A stretch of DNA of 64,000 nt from Planctomycetaceae bacterium (GTDB lineage Bacteria; Planctomycetota; Planctomycetia; Pirellulales; Pirellulaceae): contig JAEUIQ010000005.1 of NCBI GenBank assembly GCA_016794985.1, positions 1 through 64,000 of the forward strand, written 5' to 3'. The notes under the pieces are model-generated. The model was given only the letters and a program-made list of their open reading frames with translations, had not been told where the DNA came from and searched no databases. The translations under genes were made by a program, and so were the position numbers. Shown piece by piece: positions 1 through 8,892 of the stretch. Numbering within the stretch: the stretch's first letter is position 1; each line of letters opens with the position of its first letter.

Positions 1-132
1 GTACTCCACCTCGACGATCGGCACCACGGGGCGGAGCACGGCATTCAAGAAATGGATGGTCAGCCGTGAATGCTTGGGATTCCCCAGCAGCATCTTGCAG
101 ACAAAATCAACCGTTGGATCAATGTCAATCAT
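1..132 (-). CDS. Rpn-family PD-(D/E)XK nuclease/transposase, N-terminal fragment running off the window
   Basis: Reading leftward from an ATG at 132-130, 44 codons stay open to the window edge. The peptide starts MIDIDPTVDFVCKMLLG and continues with NPKHSRLTIHFLNAVL and PIVEVEY, the typical opening of the PF12784 family of PD-(D/E)XK nuclease family transposases (Rpn-like, recombination-promoting nucleases). These proteins are DNA endonucleases that are abundant and often multicopy in planctomycetes. The nuclease core would lie left of the window, so nothing can be said about catalytic residues or intactness. No clear ribosome binding site is seen before the start. It lies in an accessory zone with an Rhs tip a few kilobases away. 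Confidence 0.72.
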   Translation of the reverse strand, partial: MIDIDPTVDFVCKMLLGNPKHSRLTIHFLNAVLRPVVPIVEVEY

Positions 133-281
133 GAGTACCCCGCTGTTTGAATCACTCCGCCAAGTTAAAACTCGGAAAACAAGTGTAGCAAAAATCCGGT
201 CGAGACGACATTGCCGACCAGGCCTCTTTCACAAATGAACGCTAATCAAGAAGTCGTTGGTAGCACTTCTAGCCGTGGGAC

Positions 282-602
282 GTGATGATCGAGTTCTGGC
301 AGCAACTGCGAGCCGGGCGGGTCGACCGCAGTCGCTGGCCCGTGGCGTTGCAACACGCGATGGTGGGCACGACATGGTTCGACAAGTGGTTGTATCAAGC
401 GATCTATTGGTACTTGATCGAACAGATTGCCGAGCGATTGAAGTCGGGTGAACTTCGCAATCCGAAGATCTACGAATTCAATCCCGACGCGGTGTACGAT
501 CCCAAACGGCATCGCCACAAACAATGTGACAAACACGAGCCGAAGATTCTTCCAACCGGCATTCCGCCACCAAGGAAAAAGACACCGAGGAAAATAACCT
601 AA
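282..602 (+). CDS. hypothetical protein, 106 residues
   Basis: An open frame with GTG at 282 followed at once by ATG at 285; an in-frame TAG at 270-272 blocks any longer version. The product is rich in aromatic residues in its first half (motifs MIEFWQQL, WFDKWLYQAIYWYLIEQIAERL), which reads like amphipathic helices, and ends in a basic Lys/Pro-rich tail (PPPRKKTPRKIT). I do not recognise the family. The composition looks like coding sequence rather than a shadow frame, but no good ribosome binding site is visible. It may be a leftover 3' part of a larger gene, since it sits between an edge-truncated nuclease gene and an orphan Rhs tip. Confidence 0.35.
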   Translation: MMIEFWQQLRAGRVDRSRWPVALQHAMVGTTWFDKWLYQAIYWYLIEQIAERLKSGELRNPKIYEFNPDAVYDPKRHRHKQCDKHEPKILPTGIPPPRKKTPRKIT

Positions 603-880
603 CCAAACTGTGGCACCTTCAGCGACGGCTAAGATTCAACTTTCAGCAGCAATCAAAACCGCCTGCCTTACTACCGTTCTGCAACCACTTCAAGTTCAGC
701 AACGCCAAAACAACTTCGTCGCCTGATGCATCCTCGATTTCGACCACAAATCGCACTGACATCCGAATTATACATTGACGCGAAGCCCAAGAATCGGCCC
801 ATCTTTCGGTTAGCGAACCACATGCCAATCAAAGCCAGCCTAGCGGCAGCTCCCGGTCTAATCATCCAAATCAGGCTTAC

Positions 881-1714
881 TCATGGTTCTTTCTTGAACC
901 ACATCCTCTTGTTAAAGTCGCATATCGCGCATAATTGATACCACTCGTCACAGCTCAGAATCTTCACGATGTCCTCACTATTTAGCCTTGCGAATTCAAG
1001 GTTAGTGGCTCCGAGTTTTACGCAAAGTTCCATAAATCTCGCACTGCAAATTTTCCCCAAATTTTGGACAGACCAAAAGTCAGAGGCTTCCAGTACGTCG
1101 ACAGGTGAGACGGAGTGTGTCTTTAGGATTCGAGTTGCCGAATGTCGGATAAACTCACATTTATTGCAAACGCGGTTATCTTCAACACGCCGCCTTAAAC
1201 AATTCGGTCTCATTAAACCGAAATGCTCCTTCGCAATCGCAACGGGCTGTCCTTGTCCGCTAACCCATTCAGTCAAGATATCGAAAGTAAGTAACCCTTT
1301 TAATTGCCTGGCATGGATTTCATTGCACAATTCCCTGCTGATGTGATCAAAACTAACGCTTAGTGGACTTGAGTAAAAATGAAGTTTTTTTCTATTCTTC
1401 GTTCGCCAAACAACGGGAGTAAAAAAACCACCGGGAAGCATTTCATTATCGGGGTCGTTTGTGCCCAGGGATTCTTTAATTGCATTTGATGTGGCTTTAA
1501 AATGCTCGATCGGGTCCTCGATTCCACCGAATTCAAGATCGATACGGTTCATGTCTAGATTAGGGGGCATGCTGTAAGCAACATCGTACCCGTAAAACTC
1601 GAGACATTGGCTACACTCAACAACGGGCACATATCTAACCGTCCTAAATATCGTTGCGAAATGATCAGGGTCGATCTTCACGTTTAACTTAAAGTAAGAT
1701 TGAATTTGATTCAC
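881..1714 (-). CDS. unknown protein directly after Rhs tip; candidate immunity protein
   Basis: About 277 residues, starting most plausibly at GTG 1714, 14 bases after the Rhs stop codon. The frame is open up to 1819, but that stretch overlaps the end of the Rhs gene and reads as noise. The protein has paired cysteines (ECSQC near the start, VCNKC around residue 185) and no signal peptide or membrane segment. I do not recognise a domain. Its place straight after a polymorphic-toxin C terminus on the same strand is where the matching immunity gene normally lies, and the stretch looks distinctly AT-richer than its surroundings, typical of swapped toxin-immunity cassettes. The immunity role is inferred from position only. 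A zinc-binding regulatory or cargo protein is possible. Confidence 0.55.
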   Translation of the reverse strand: MNQIQSYFKLNVKIDPDHFATIFRTVRYVPVVECSQCLEFYGYDVAYSMPPNLDMNRIDLEFGGIEDPIEHFKATSNAIKESLGTNDPDNEMLPGGFFTPVVWRTKNRKKLHFYSSPLSVSFDHISRELCNEIHARQLKGLLTFDILTEWVSGQGQPVAIAKEHFGLMRPNCLRRRVEDNRVCNKCEFIRHSATRILKTHSVSPVDVLEASDFWSVQNLGKICSARFMELCVKLGATNLEFARLNSEDIVKILSCDEWYQLCAICDFNKRMWFKKEP

Positions 1715-1727
1715 AGGTACACCATGA

Positions 1728-2933
1728 CTAATCGTCGATCGACCGAGAAACAACACCTGGCGGTCCATCAATAAGCGGGACAGGCGGCGCCACGTAGTAC
1801 GGTTGTGAAGCGCGGTCAACAGTGACTATTTCTGAACACTTCCCAAATGCGGCAGTATATTCAGCACCGAGCGTTGGCAAGCCTGCGCAATTTGCCATGA
1901 CTTCATAAGCGTATATGATGGCCTGGCAATTAAACTGCGACATTCCGCCTGGAGAATAAAAGCGTTTCATTGCTTCTTCCAAAGCATCTAATTCAGCATC
2001 GCACATACCGCAAACAACCATAACTGGACCGCATGCTTTCTGGACGACGTCTGCTGCATCGACTACTTGGGAAAAGAATGGCGACATGAAAATGATACCT
2101 GCTCCATAGGCGCCTGGTCCGAGTTTAGGCTTACCGTTGCATCCTGGGACCAAATAATCCCCGCGACACTTGCGAGTGTACGTACCGGGGTATTCAAATG
2201 TAGCCTGAACCCCGCGTTCGATGATAGACCGGTATTTAGGGGCACTTTTCATTCGATTGACTTGATCGATAAAGTCTTGCTGTGTAGGCCACTTTCCTTT
2301 CTCCCGAAACCCCTCGTACCAAGCAATCCAGTCATCATTCCAGCCCAAATCATGTAACTCTTTGTGCAAATCTTGAGGTAGCCCCCATCCGTTACATGGG
2401 TCATTTATGTGGTAGGCAACCCGTCTAGCTTCAGGAAACAACTCCCAGGGCACAAGGTGATGCCACACCCAACCTGAGCCCGTCGTCGTGCTGGTGCTCC
2501 CTGACCAATCTAAAGACGAGCTGTCAGCAAAATACCCCCGGTACAAACTCATCCCATCCACATACCCCAGCGGATCGCGGGAGATAAAGCCTCCGGTGCT
2601 GGGATCATACCAACGAGCGCGGAAGTGGTAGAGGTTGAGGTCGGGGTCGTACTCGCGGCCCGTGTAAGTGTAGCGGTTGGCGTAAGTGCTGGTGGTACGG
2701 ACGGTGCCACTGGCGTCGTAGATGCCTAGCGTGCCGTAAGCGGTGTAGGAGTAACGTTCAACCAGCGTCCCAGCGGCGTTGGTGAGGCCGATGATGGAGT
2801 ATTGTTGGTTGCGATGGTTGCACGGATTTGAGGTTTTGAGTCTCGCACCGCGATGAGAAGTACCCGACGAAGAGAGCGGTGGCGGTGATGGGGTTCTTTG
2901 ATGTGGCGATAAGTGCAGGGGATCGGCAAACAC
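1728..2933 (-). CDS. Rhs/YD-repeat C-terminal tip with HNH/AHH-like putative nuclease toxin (5' truncated)
   Basis: Residues from about 43 on are Rhs: YD-type repeat sequence, then the Rhs-associated core around residues 100-135 (YHFRARWYDPSTGGFISRDP, GMSLYRGYF). The variable tip follows, with HH at 158-159, Asn181-Gly and LPQDLHKELH (His190, His194), the spacing of AHH/HNH (endonuclease VII-like) nuclease toxins. About 170 further residues with many cysteines follow; their role is unknown. Full Rhs proteins exceed 1,000 residues, so this is an orphan tip. The first 40 codons do not look like Rhs, and another frame around 2825-2885 does, which suggests frameshift decay. It is followed by the candidate immunity gene. 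The nuclease call is by motif only. Confidence 0.72.
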   Translation of the reverse strand: MFADPLHLSPHQRTPSPPPLSSSGTSHRGARLKTSNPCNHRNQQYSIIGLTNAAGTLVERYSYTAYGTLGIYDASGTVRTTSTYANRYTYTGREYDPDLNLYHFRARWYDPSTGGFISRDPLGYVDGMSLYRGYFADSSSLDWSGSTSTTTGSGWVWHHLVPWELFPEARRVAYHINDPCNGWGLPQDLHKELHDLGWNDDWIAWYEGFREKGKWPTQQDFIDQVNRMKSAPKYRSIIERGVQATFEYPGTYTRKCRGDYLVPGCNGKPKLGPGAYGAGIIFMSPFFSQVVDAADVVQKACGPVMVVCGMCDAELDALEEAMKRFYSPGGMSQFNCQAIIYAYEVMANCAGLPTLGAEYTAAFGKCSEIVTVDRASQPYYVAPPVPLIDGPPGVVSRSIDD

Positions 2934-3580
2934 GATGACGCCCTAGATGCGTTGGCTGCCTTGGATGGAACTCGGGATTATCCTAATCGAGCACGTAGGC
3001 TCGCAGCAAGCGAAATTCGGAGCGGCCGACTGGGATTTATTCAGGCATTGGGTGGGTGAGTAAGGACCGGGACGAAACCGACAGAGAACTGGAGTTCTTG
3101 AGAAAGTTGCGGCTGAGAAACGACTTTCGAGATTAGCCGTCCCTAACTGGCCGCTCCAGCTTTTTGCGAATGGCTGCTACCGACATTCCATACCTCAAGG
3201 CACACTTGATCGTCCTGGCTTGCGAGTGTGAATCGATCCTGCCTTGGTGAAGCTTGGTTTCCAAACAAAACTTGTCCCTCGGGCGTCGTCTCTTTCGCCA
3301 GCCCCTCGTGCTAGCAACATCGTTCTCTATTGACAGATGATGACTGATTTTTGGACACTTCTGCCGGGGCGGAAGCTTGCAACGATGGCCAACCACAAAC
3401 GCTTGGTTCCACAAGTTTCGCGTCGCTCGCCACCGTGGGGCGCTGCGCCTCCAGGAACTCGCAGTTGTCGAATAAAGCCACCATTCGGCGAGCGGATTGC
3501 CAGGAATCATGGCGTACCGCAGTTCCGGTGGTGGGCGTTGATAGAGAATTTCGCAACCGGATTTAGGAAGAACCAACTCC
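2934..3580. other. gap with small ORFs of doubtful reality
   Basis: No recognised gene. On the plus strand a GTG-started 48-codon frame (2913-3059, ending RLGFIQALGG) overlaps a second GTG-started 26-codon frame (3056-3136) by a GTGA junction. The spacing is gene-like but the peptides match nothing I know. A minus-strand open frame (3133-3609) has a basic C terminus but overlaps the start of the next gene. A good ribosome binding site (AGGAAG, about 3567-3572) precedes the start at 3581. Confidence 0.4.
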
Positions 3581-5863
3581 ATGTCCAGTCCGCCATCATC
3601 CGTGAACAACTCGTTTCAAGCCGAATTGGGTGTGGCTGTCCCTGCGGGGTCTGAACAAATCGGACTCGATCGATCGGGGCCGATACTGCACGAAGCCGAC
3701 GGCAGTACGCTCTCACTTCCATTGCCACCGTTACGCCAAGCGGAGACTTCGCCCGAGCCGCAGAAACGTGGGAAGTCGGGTCGCCCGCAGTCCGGAACAC
3801 GAGTTGAATCGCCTATGCAGGATGCGGCCGAGATTGATCCTCGCTTGGTCCAAGAAACACAACAGCAGATCAAGCAGTTGGTCGAAGAGATCTCCCAACT
3901 AACAAAACAAAACTTGCCGCCAGCAGAGTTTTATCTAGGCTTTGCGACTCGTTGTGTCAGTGCCTTGTCCAGCATTGGCGGAGCGATTTGGTTGAAGGAG
4001 CGCAACCAGCTCAATCTTGAACAACAGATCAACTTGGCCCAGACTGGCTTGCCAACGGATGGACCTGGTGCCTATCAACACGACCGGCTACTAAAGCAAG
4101 TATTCCAAGATGGACAGCCCACGTTGGTACTGCCCTCGACCGTGAATGCCTCGGACGACAGCGGCAACCCTACCGCGTTGTTGTTGATTTTGGCCCCGAT
4201 CATGTACGAGGGGCAAGCGATTGGATTGATCGAGATATTTCAACGTCCGGTGACAGGTCCCGTCACACAACGCGGCTACCTACGATTTTTGGTGCAAATG
4301 GCGGAGATGGCCGCTCAGTATCACAAGAATCGGCGCCTCCGAGAACTGGATGAACAGCAAGACTTGTGGGGGCGATTGGACCAATTTCTCCAGTGTTTGC
4401 ACGAGAGCCTGGACACCCAACGCACCGCGTACAACTTGGCGAACGATGGGCGTCGCCTGATTGACTGCGACCGGGTCAGCGTCGCCTTGGCGGAAGGAAT
4501 GCGACTGAAGATTGTCGCAACCAGCGGCCTGGATCGAGTTCATCGCCGCGCGGACCAAGTGCGTTTGATGGAACAATTGACGACGGTGGTCTGCCGAGCG
4601 AAACAGCCCTTGTTCTATGTTGGACCAACTGATGAGTTGGCACCGCAAATCGAAGAGTGCTTGGAATCGTACTTGGATCTGGCGCATAGCAAAGCGGTAG
4701 CCATCGTTCCGTTGGTGCATGGAGCGAAGACGTCGGATGATCAAACGGATCTGACCAAAGCGCGGCAAGCGGCCCAAGTGAAGAAAAAGCTCTTAGGTGC
4801 GCTGATCATCGAACAATTGACAGACCAGCGGATCCCCGAAGAAAAAACGCGGCGAATTGAATTGGTGGCCCAACATGGCGCTTCTGCCCTGGCAAACTCG
4901 TTGGAGCACAACGGACTGTTTCTAATGCCTTTGTGGAAAGCCTTGGGCAAATTGTCGTGGTTAACGGCACCGCAAAATCTACCCAAAACCGGACTGATTT
5001 CGGTGGGGCTTTTGGTTTCGGCCATCTTAATGTTCTTACTTCCCTACTCGTTCACGATGCCCGCCAAAGGAATCCTGCAGCCGGCCAATCGCTACGAGGT
5101 GTATTCGCAAACTGCAGGATTGGTAACCGAGATCCCACTACCTGACGAACAGAATGTGATCGTCTCGGCTGGACAGCCGTTGGTGAAGACGGTAAATCGC
5201 GACTTCGACTCCGAGTATCAAACGTTGATCGGGAAAGCGGCGGAAACACTCGAGTCGTTACAGGAAAAAATGCAGATCGAACAACTTAGTACCGAGCCGC
5301 TAGAAAAGTTAAAAGTTCAAGGCGAGATCCGACAACTCCGTTCGGACTATGAATCTATGCGGGAGCAAACCGAGATTCTCAATGACAAGCTCAAGCACTT
5401 GGTCGTTCATTCGCCAGTTTCAGGACAAATCGTCGGCTGGAAGTTTCGCGAGACACTGATGGGCCGATGGTTGATGGGCGGCGAGCGATTGATGACCGTG
5501 GTCGATCTGGAGGGCCCCTGGGAATTGGAACTCTACTTGCCCGAGCGCGGTGCAAGCCATGTCCTGACTCAGATTCGCCGAAGTGAAACACCTGTGGAGG
5601 TATCGTTTACTTTGGCGTCTCAACCGGGCAAAACTTACGTCGGGACGGTTTCGCATATCGATCAACGAGCAGAAGTGCGCGAAATTCATGGCAATAGCTT
5701 GCGATTGACCATCGCATTCGACGAGCAGCAGGTCCCCGATGAACTAAAACGAATGGGGACCGGTGTCACAGCCAAGATCCATTGCGGCCGACGCCCCTTG
5801 GGCTATGTCCTCTTTCGCGAGGTTTGGGAGACGGCTCAAGCACAAATCCTGTTCTGGCTCTAA
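3581..5863 (+). CDS. GAF-domain HlyD-like membrane fusion/adaptor protein
   Basis: 760 residues. The N-terminal half is cytosolic-type sequence: a coiled-coil stretch around residues 85-110, a GAF-like domain at about 112-250 and a second at about 276-436. A single membrane segment follows at about 470-490 (GLLVSAILMFLLP). Then comes an HlyD/RND-adaptor module: a lipoyl-like half (GLVTEIPLPDEQNVIVSAGQ), a helical hairpin at about 545-605, the second lipoyl half (HSPVSGQIVGW) and a beta-barrel domain (GTVSHIDQRAE). Such planctomycete proteins link a small-molecule or redox-sensing GAF input to an envelope adaptor, probably for export. The next gene, 46 bases on, is a second adaptor. No transporter, outer-membrane channel or M50 peptidase follows, so the partner is elsewhere. 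An AGGAAG site supports the start. Confidence 0.8.
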   Translation: MSSPPSSVNNSFQAELGVAVPAGSEQIGLDRSGPILHEADGSTLSLPLPPLRQAETSPEPQKRGKSGRPQSGTRVESPMQDAAEIDPRLVQETQQQIKQLVEEISQLTKQNLPPAEFYLGFATRCVSALSSIGGAIWLKERNQLNLEQQINLAQTGLPTDGPGAYQHDRLLKQVFQDGQPTLVLPSTVNASDDSGNPTALLLILAPIMYEGQAIGLIEIFQRPVTGPVTQRGYLRFLVQMAEMAAQYHKNRRLRELDEQQDLWGRLDQFLQCLHESLDTQRTAYNLANDGRRLIDCDRVSVALAEGMRLKIVATSGLDRVHRRADQVRLMEQLTTVVCRAKQPLFYVGPTDELAPQIEECLESYLDLAHSKAVAIVPLVHGAKTSDDQTDLTKARQAAQVKKKLLGALIIEQLTDQRIPEEKTRRIELVAQHGASALANSLEHNGLFLMPLWKALGKLSWLTAPQNLPKTGLISVGLLVSAILMFLLPYSFTMPAKGILQPANRYEVYSQTAGLVTEIPLPDEQNVIVSAGQPLVKTVNRDFDSEYQTLIGKAAETLESLQEKMQIEQLSTEPLEKLKVQGEIRQLRSDYESMREQTEILNDKLKHLVVHSPVSGQIVGWKFRETLMGRWLMGGERLMTVVDLEGPWELELYLPERGASHVLTQIRRSETPVEVSFTLASQPGKTYVGTVSHIDQRAEVREIHGNSLRLTIAFDEQQVPDELKRMGTGVTAKIHCGRRPLGYVLFREVWETAQAQILFWL

Positions 5864-5909
5864 GCTTCGGTCGAATATTATCAAGGGCGGACAACAAAGG
5901 AGTTCGAGA

Positions 5910-7106
5910 ATGAGGCTAGGCCTAACTATTTCGCGTCGCTGGGGATTCGTTGGTGGAGCCGTTTTGCTAGCATCCGCTTGGTGGGCGACTGGAATACTCA
6001 ATGCACCCGCTTTGCTTGGCCAAGAGCGAACGCTGCCACGGCTGCCGATTGCCGGGGGCAACTCCAATAATGGCACGACTACCCCTCAAACGTTGCCAGC
6101 GATACCCAATCGGCTGAACCCTTCGGTGCCATCCACCGGGGAGTTATCGTCGGCAGTTCAGGATACGGCGGGCACATCGGGCTTCCCGTCGGGCTCTGCT
6201 ATCCAACCAATCTCGAACCCGCAACCCAATCGCAACGCTCCGGTTGCTGGGATGGCAGTCAACAACGGACGATTGCGACTGGGTAGTAGCGTCGTCAAGG
6301 TCATTGAGAAGGCGGAATTGCCCGCTCGAGAAGCCGGCGTCCTGAATCAACTCCATGTCCGTGAAGGTCAAAACGTCGAGGCCGGGGCGGTGATCGCGAT
6401 GATCGACGACAGTCAAGCGGCAGTCGATCTGGTCATTGCCCAGCAAAGAATGGAGGCGTCGCAGTTGAAGGTCAACAGCGATATCGCCATTCGCTACGCG
6501 GAGGCCAGCGAACGAACGGCTCGTAAAGCTTATCAGCGGCAAGTGGAACTGGCGAAAACAAGTAGCGGCATCGAATCTAAAAAGGATGAAGCCTATTTGG
6601 CAGCCATCCAGTCTGAATTACAAGTCGAGAAAGCGAAGCACGATTATCAAGTCGATCAAAAGACCAAGTTGCTGGATGAAACCCAAGTCCAAAAAGCACA
6701 GCAATTGATGGAACGTTACGCGATTATTGCCCCATGGAACGGGGTGGTTGCCAAAACGATCAAGAGACAAAGCGAATGGGTTAACGCCGGCGATCCGATT
6801 CTGGAACTGATCCAAATGGATCGTGTCTGGATCGAGGGCTCGATCGATCCGAAGATCGTGCATCCATTTCAGGTTTCAGCCAAAACCGCGGAAGTTGTTC
6901 TCACTTTGACTAATGGAGAAAAGATCGAGTTCCAAGGACGAATCAACTTTGTGGGTACCGAGGTCGTGGGAAATAGCTACAAAGTCCGAGCCGAAGTGAT
7001 CAATCGACAGCATGAAGATCATTGGCTGTTGATCCCAGGCATGTTCGTAGAAATGGACGTTTTGCTACAAGAGCCATCGAACGACCGAGTCAGCCAACAA
7101 CAATAA
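5910..7106 (+). CDS. HlyD-family / RND efflux periplasmic adaptor subunit
   Basis: 398 residues from ATG 5910, chosen because AAAGGAG at about 5896-5902 lies 7 bases upstream. A longer frame back to 5763 would overlap the preceding gene. An N-terminal membrane or signal segment (residues about 10-30, FVGGAVLLASAWWATGIL) is followed by a Pro/Asn/Ser-rich linker to about 110. The lipoyl halves lie at about 120-160 (ELPAREAGVLNQLHVREGQN) and 272-300 (IIAPWNGVVAKTI), with a long helical hairpin between them and a beta-barrel domain after (MDRVWIEGSID). Adaptors of this type bridge inner-membrane pumps to outer-membrane channels. It forms an apparent two-gene operon with the GAF-adaptor upstream; the two could form a mixed hexamer. 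The substrate is not deducible. Confidence 0.85.
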   Translation: MRLGLTISRRWGFVGGAVLLASAWWATGILNAPALLGQERTLPRLPIAGGNSNNGTTTPQTLPAIPNRLNPSVPSTGELSSAVQDTAGTSGFPSGSAIQPISNPQPNRNAPVAGMAVNNGRLRLGSSVVKVIEKAELPAREAGVLNQLHVREGQNVEAGAVIAMIDDSQAAVDLVIAQQRMEASQLKVNSDIAIRYAEASERTARKAYQRQVELAKTSSGIESKKDEAYLAAIQSELQVEKAKHDYQVDQKTKLLDETQVQKAQQLMERYAIIAPWNGVVAKTIKRQSEWVNAGDPILELIQMDRVWIEGSIDPKIVHPFQVSAKTAEVVLTLTNGEKIEFQGRINFVGTEVVGNSYKVRAEVINRQHEDHWLLIPGMFVEMDVLLQEPSNDRVSQQQ

Positions 7107-7336
7107 CGTGCGCGGTCGAACCAAGAACGATCGATGTGATTCTCGAGATGCGAACTAGGAAAGTCATTGGACCGCGGTAGGGTCTACGACGCTGTCTAAT
7201 TCAGCGTCTCTTGTTATGTCGCCGTTGAATTGTGGGGCAGCGGAACACTCAAGCGATTGCAAGGGCAGGGAAGTTTCCGAAAGACTCGACGACTTCCGCT
7301 TCGGATCAAGGCCATTGTTTTGGTTGTGACCAAGCC

Positions 7337-8869
7337 CTAGCCAAATTGAATCCCTTGTGCCAGCGGGAGTTGTTTGGACCAATTGATTGTGTTGGTCTGG
7401 CGCCGCATGTAGATTTTCCAAGCGTCAGAACCGGACTCGCGTCCGCCGCCGGTGTCTTTCTCGCCGCCGAACGCACCGCCAATCTCGGCGCCGCTGGTGC
7501 CGATGTTGATATTGGCAATACCGCAGTCGGAACCGGCAACCGACAAAAACGCTTCCGCGCTTAATAAGTTGGTGGTGAACATGGCACTCGACAATCCATG
7601 GGCGACATCATTTTGCATCGAAATCGCATCGCCCAGTTCATCATAGGCCATCACGTACAAGATGGGCGCAAACGTCTCGCGGCGAACAATTGCCGTTTGG
7701 GAGGGCATCAGTATGATGGTTGGCTCAACGTAGTTCCCAATCCGCGAATAGCGACGACCACCAACCAACACTTGCCCGCCTTCCGCGACCGCTTGCTGGA
7801 CCGCCGCTTCAAATTTTTCAACCGCATGTTTGTCTACCAAAGGGCCCAAGAGCGTCCCGGCAGCCGTAGGATCCCCAGGTGCAAACTGTTGATAGGCATT
7901 CACGAGCCTGCGACAGACGCTGTCGAGGACGGATCGCTGCACTAGTAGGCGCCGCGTCGTCGTGCAGCGTTGCCCAGCGGTCCCAATCGCACCGAAAACG
8001 ATCGCACGAACGGCCAAGTCCAAGTCGGCGTCCGGTTGCACCATTAGCGCATTGTTGCCACCCAATTCCAGTAAACTTCGACCTAATCGTTGCCCGACGG
8101 TCGCCGCCACTTGCCGTCCAACTTCGGTCGAACCAGTAAAACTTATCAGCGGCAAGCGCGTGTCCGCCACCATGGCTTCGGCCACCGAGTCGTTCGGGCC
8201 GATGATCAAGTTGAACACGCCAGTTACGCCATGATCACTCATGACTTGATTGCAAATCTTTTGCACGGCAATACTGACGAGCGGAGTTTGCAGCGAGGGT
8301 TTCCAGATCATGGTGTCCCCACAGACCGCCGCAAGCGCCGCATTCCAAGCCCAAACGGCGACCGGAAAATTAAAAGCGCTGATGATCCCAATGGGGCCCA
8401 ATGGGTGCCATTGTTCGTACATGCGATGACCGGGCCGTTCCGAGTGCATCGTGTTGCCGCACAATTGACGCGACAAGCCGACCGCAAAGTCGCAGATATC
8501 GATCATTTCTTGAACTTCGCCGATCCCTTCCGGCAGGATCTTGCCCATTTCCACAGAAACCAACGTCCCGAGCGTTTCCAGATTGGCGCGCAGGGCGTTC
8601 CCTAGGTCGCGGACCAATTGGCCACGCTTGGGAGCAGGAACCTCGCGCCAGCGCAGAAACGCAGCTTGGACCTTTGGAACAAGTGCCTCGTAGTCGTCAC
8701 GGTCCGCCAATAGTACTTCGCCTAAAGACTCTCCATTGCTTGGGTTCAGCGAAGTCCAGCGATGGGGCGCCTTCGCCGAACTCCACTCGTGTGGCCCGAA
8801 ACAAACGCCAGCGTGCGTTGGCAATACACCCAGACGTTGCAACAGATTCTTTATTGAGGTCGTCGCCAT
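7337..8869 (-). CDS. aldehyde dehydrogenase, ALDH7/antiquitin-like (probable aminoadipate-semialdehyde dehydrogenase)
   Basis: 510 residues, the full family length. It oxidises an aldehyde to the acid with NAD(P)+. Visible are the FNFP oxyanion/cofactor loop with Asn167, Lys190 (WKPS), the Rossmann motif FTGSTEVG near 244-251, the general base Glu268 in LELGGNN and the catalytic Cys302 in GQRCTTTRRL. The GGNNA form and overall spacing resemble ALDH7 enzymes, which act on alpha-aminoadipic semialdehyde in lysine breakdown, but no other lysine genes are nearby, so the substrate is tentative. It lies 23 bases downstream of the rhomboid gene on the same strand and probably shares its transcript. 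There is no signal peptide, so it is cytosolic. Confidence 0.9.
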   Translation of the reverse strand: MATTSIKNLLQRLGVLPTHAGVCFGPHEWSSAKAPHRWTSLNPSNGESLGEVLLADRDDYEALVPKVQAAFLRWREVPAPKRGQLVRDLGNALRANLETLGTLVSVEMGKILPEGIGEVQEMIDICDFAVGLSRQLCGNTMHSERPGHRMYEQWHPLGPIGIISAFNFPVAVWAWNAALAAVCGDTMIWKPSLQTPLVSIAVQKICNQVMSDHGVTGVFNLIIGPNDSVAEAMVADTRLPLISFTGSTEVGRQVAATVGQRLGRSLLELGGNNALMVQPDADLDLAVRAIVFGAIGTAGQRCTTTRRLLVQRSVLDSVCRRLVNAYQQFAPGDPTAAGTLLGPLVDKHAVEKFEAAVQQAVAEGGQVLVGGRRYSRIGNYVEPTIILMPSQTAIVRRETFAPILYVMAYDELGDAISMQNDVAHGLSSAMFTTNLLSAEAFLSVAGSDCGIANINIGTSGAEIGGAFGGEKDTGGGRESGSDAWKIYMRRQTNTINWSKQLPLAQGIQFG

Positions 8870-8892
8870 GAAGTTCCTGTTCCTGAGTCCGA

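Noticed and set aside
3133-3609. Minus-strand open frame of 158 codons
   Set aside because: It overlaps the well-supported start of the GAF-adaptor gene and its promoter; only the basic C terminus looks protein-like.
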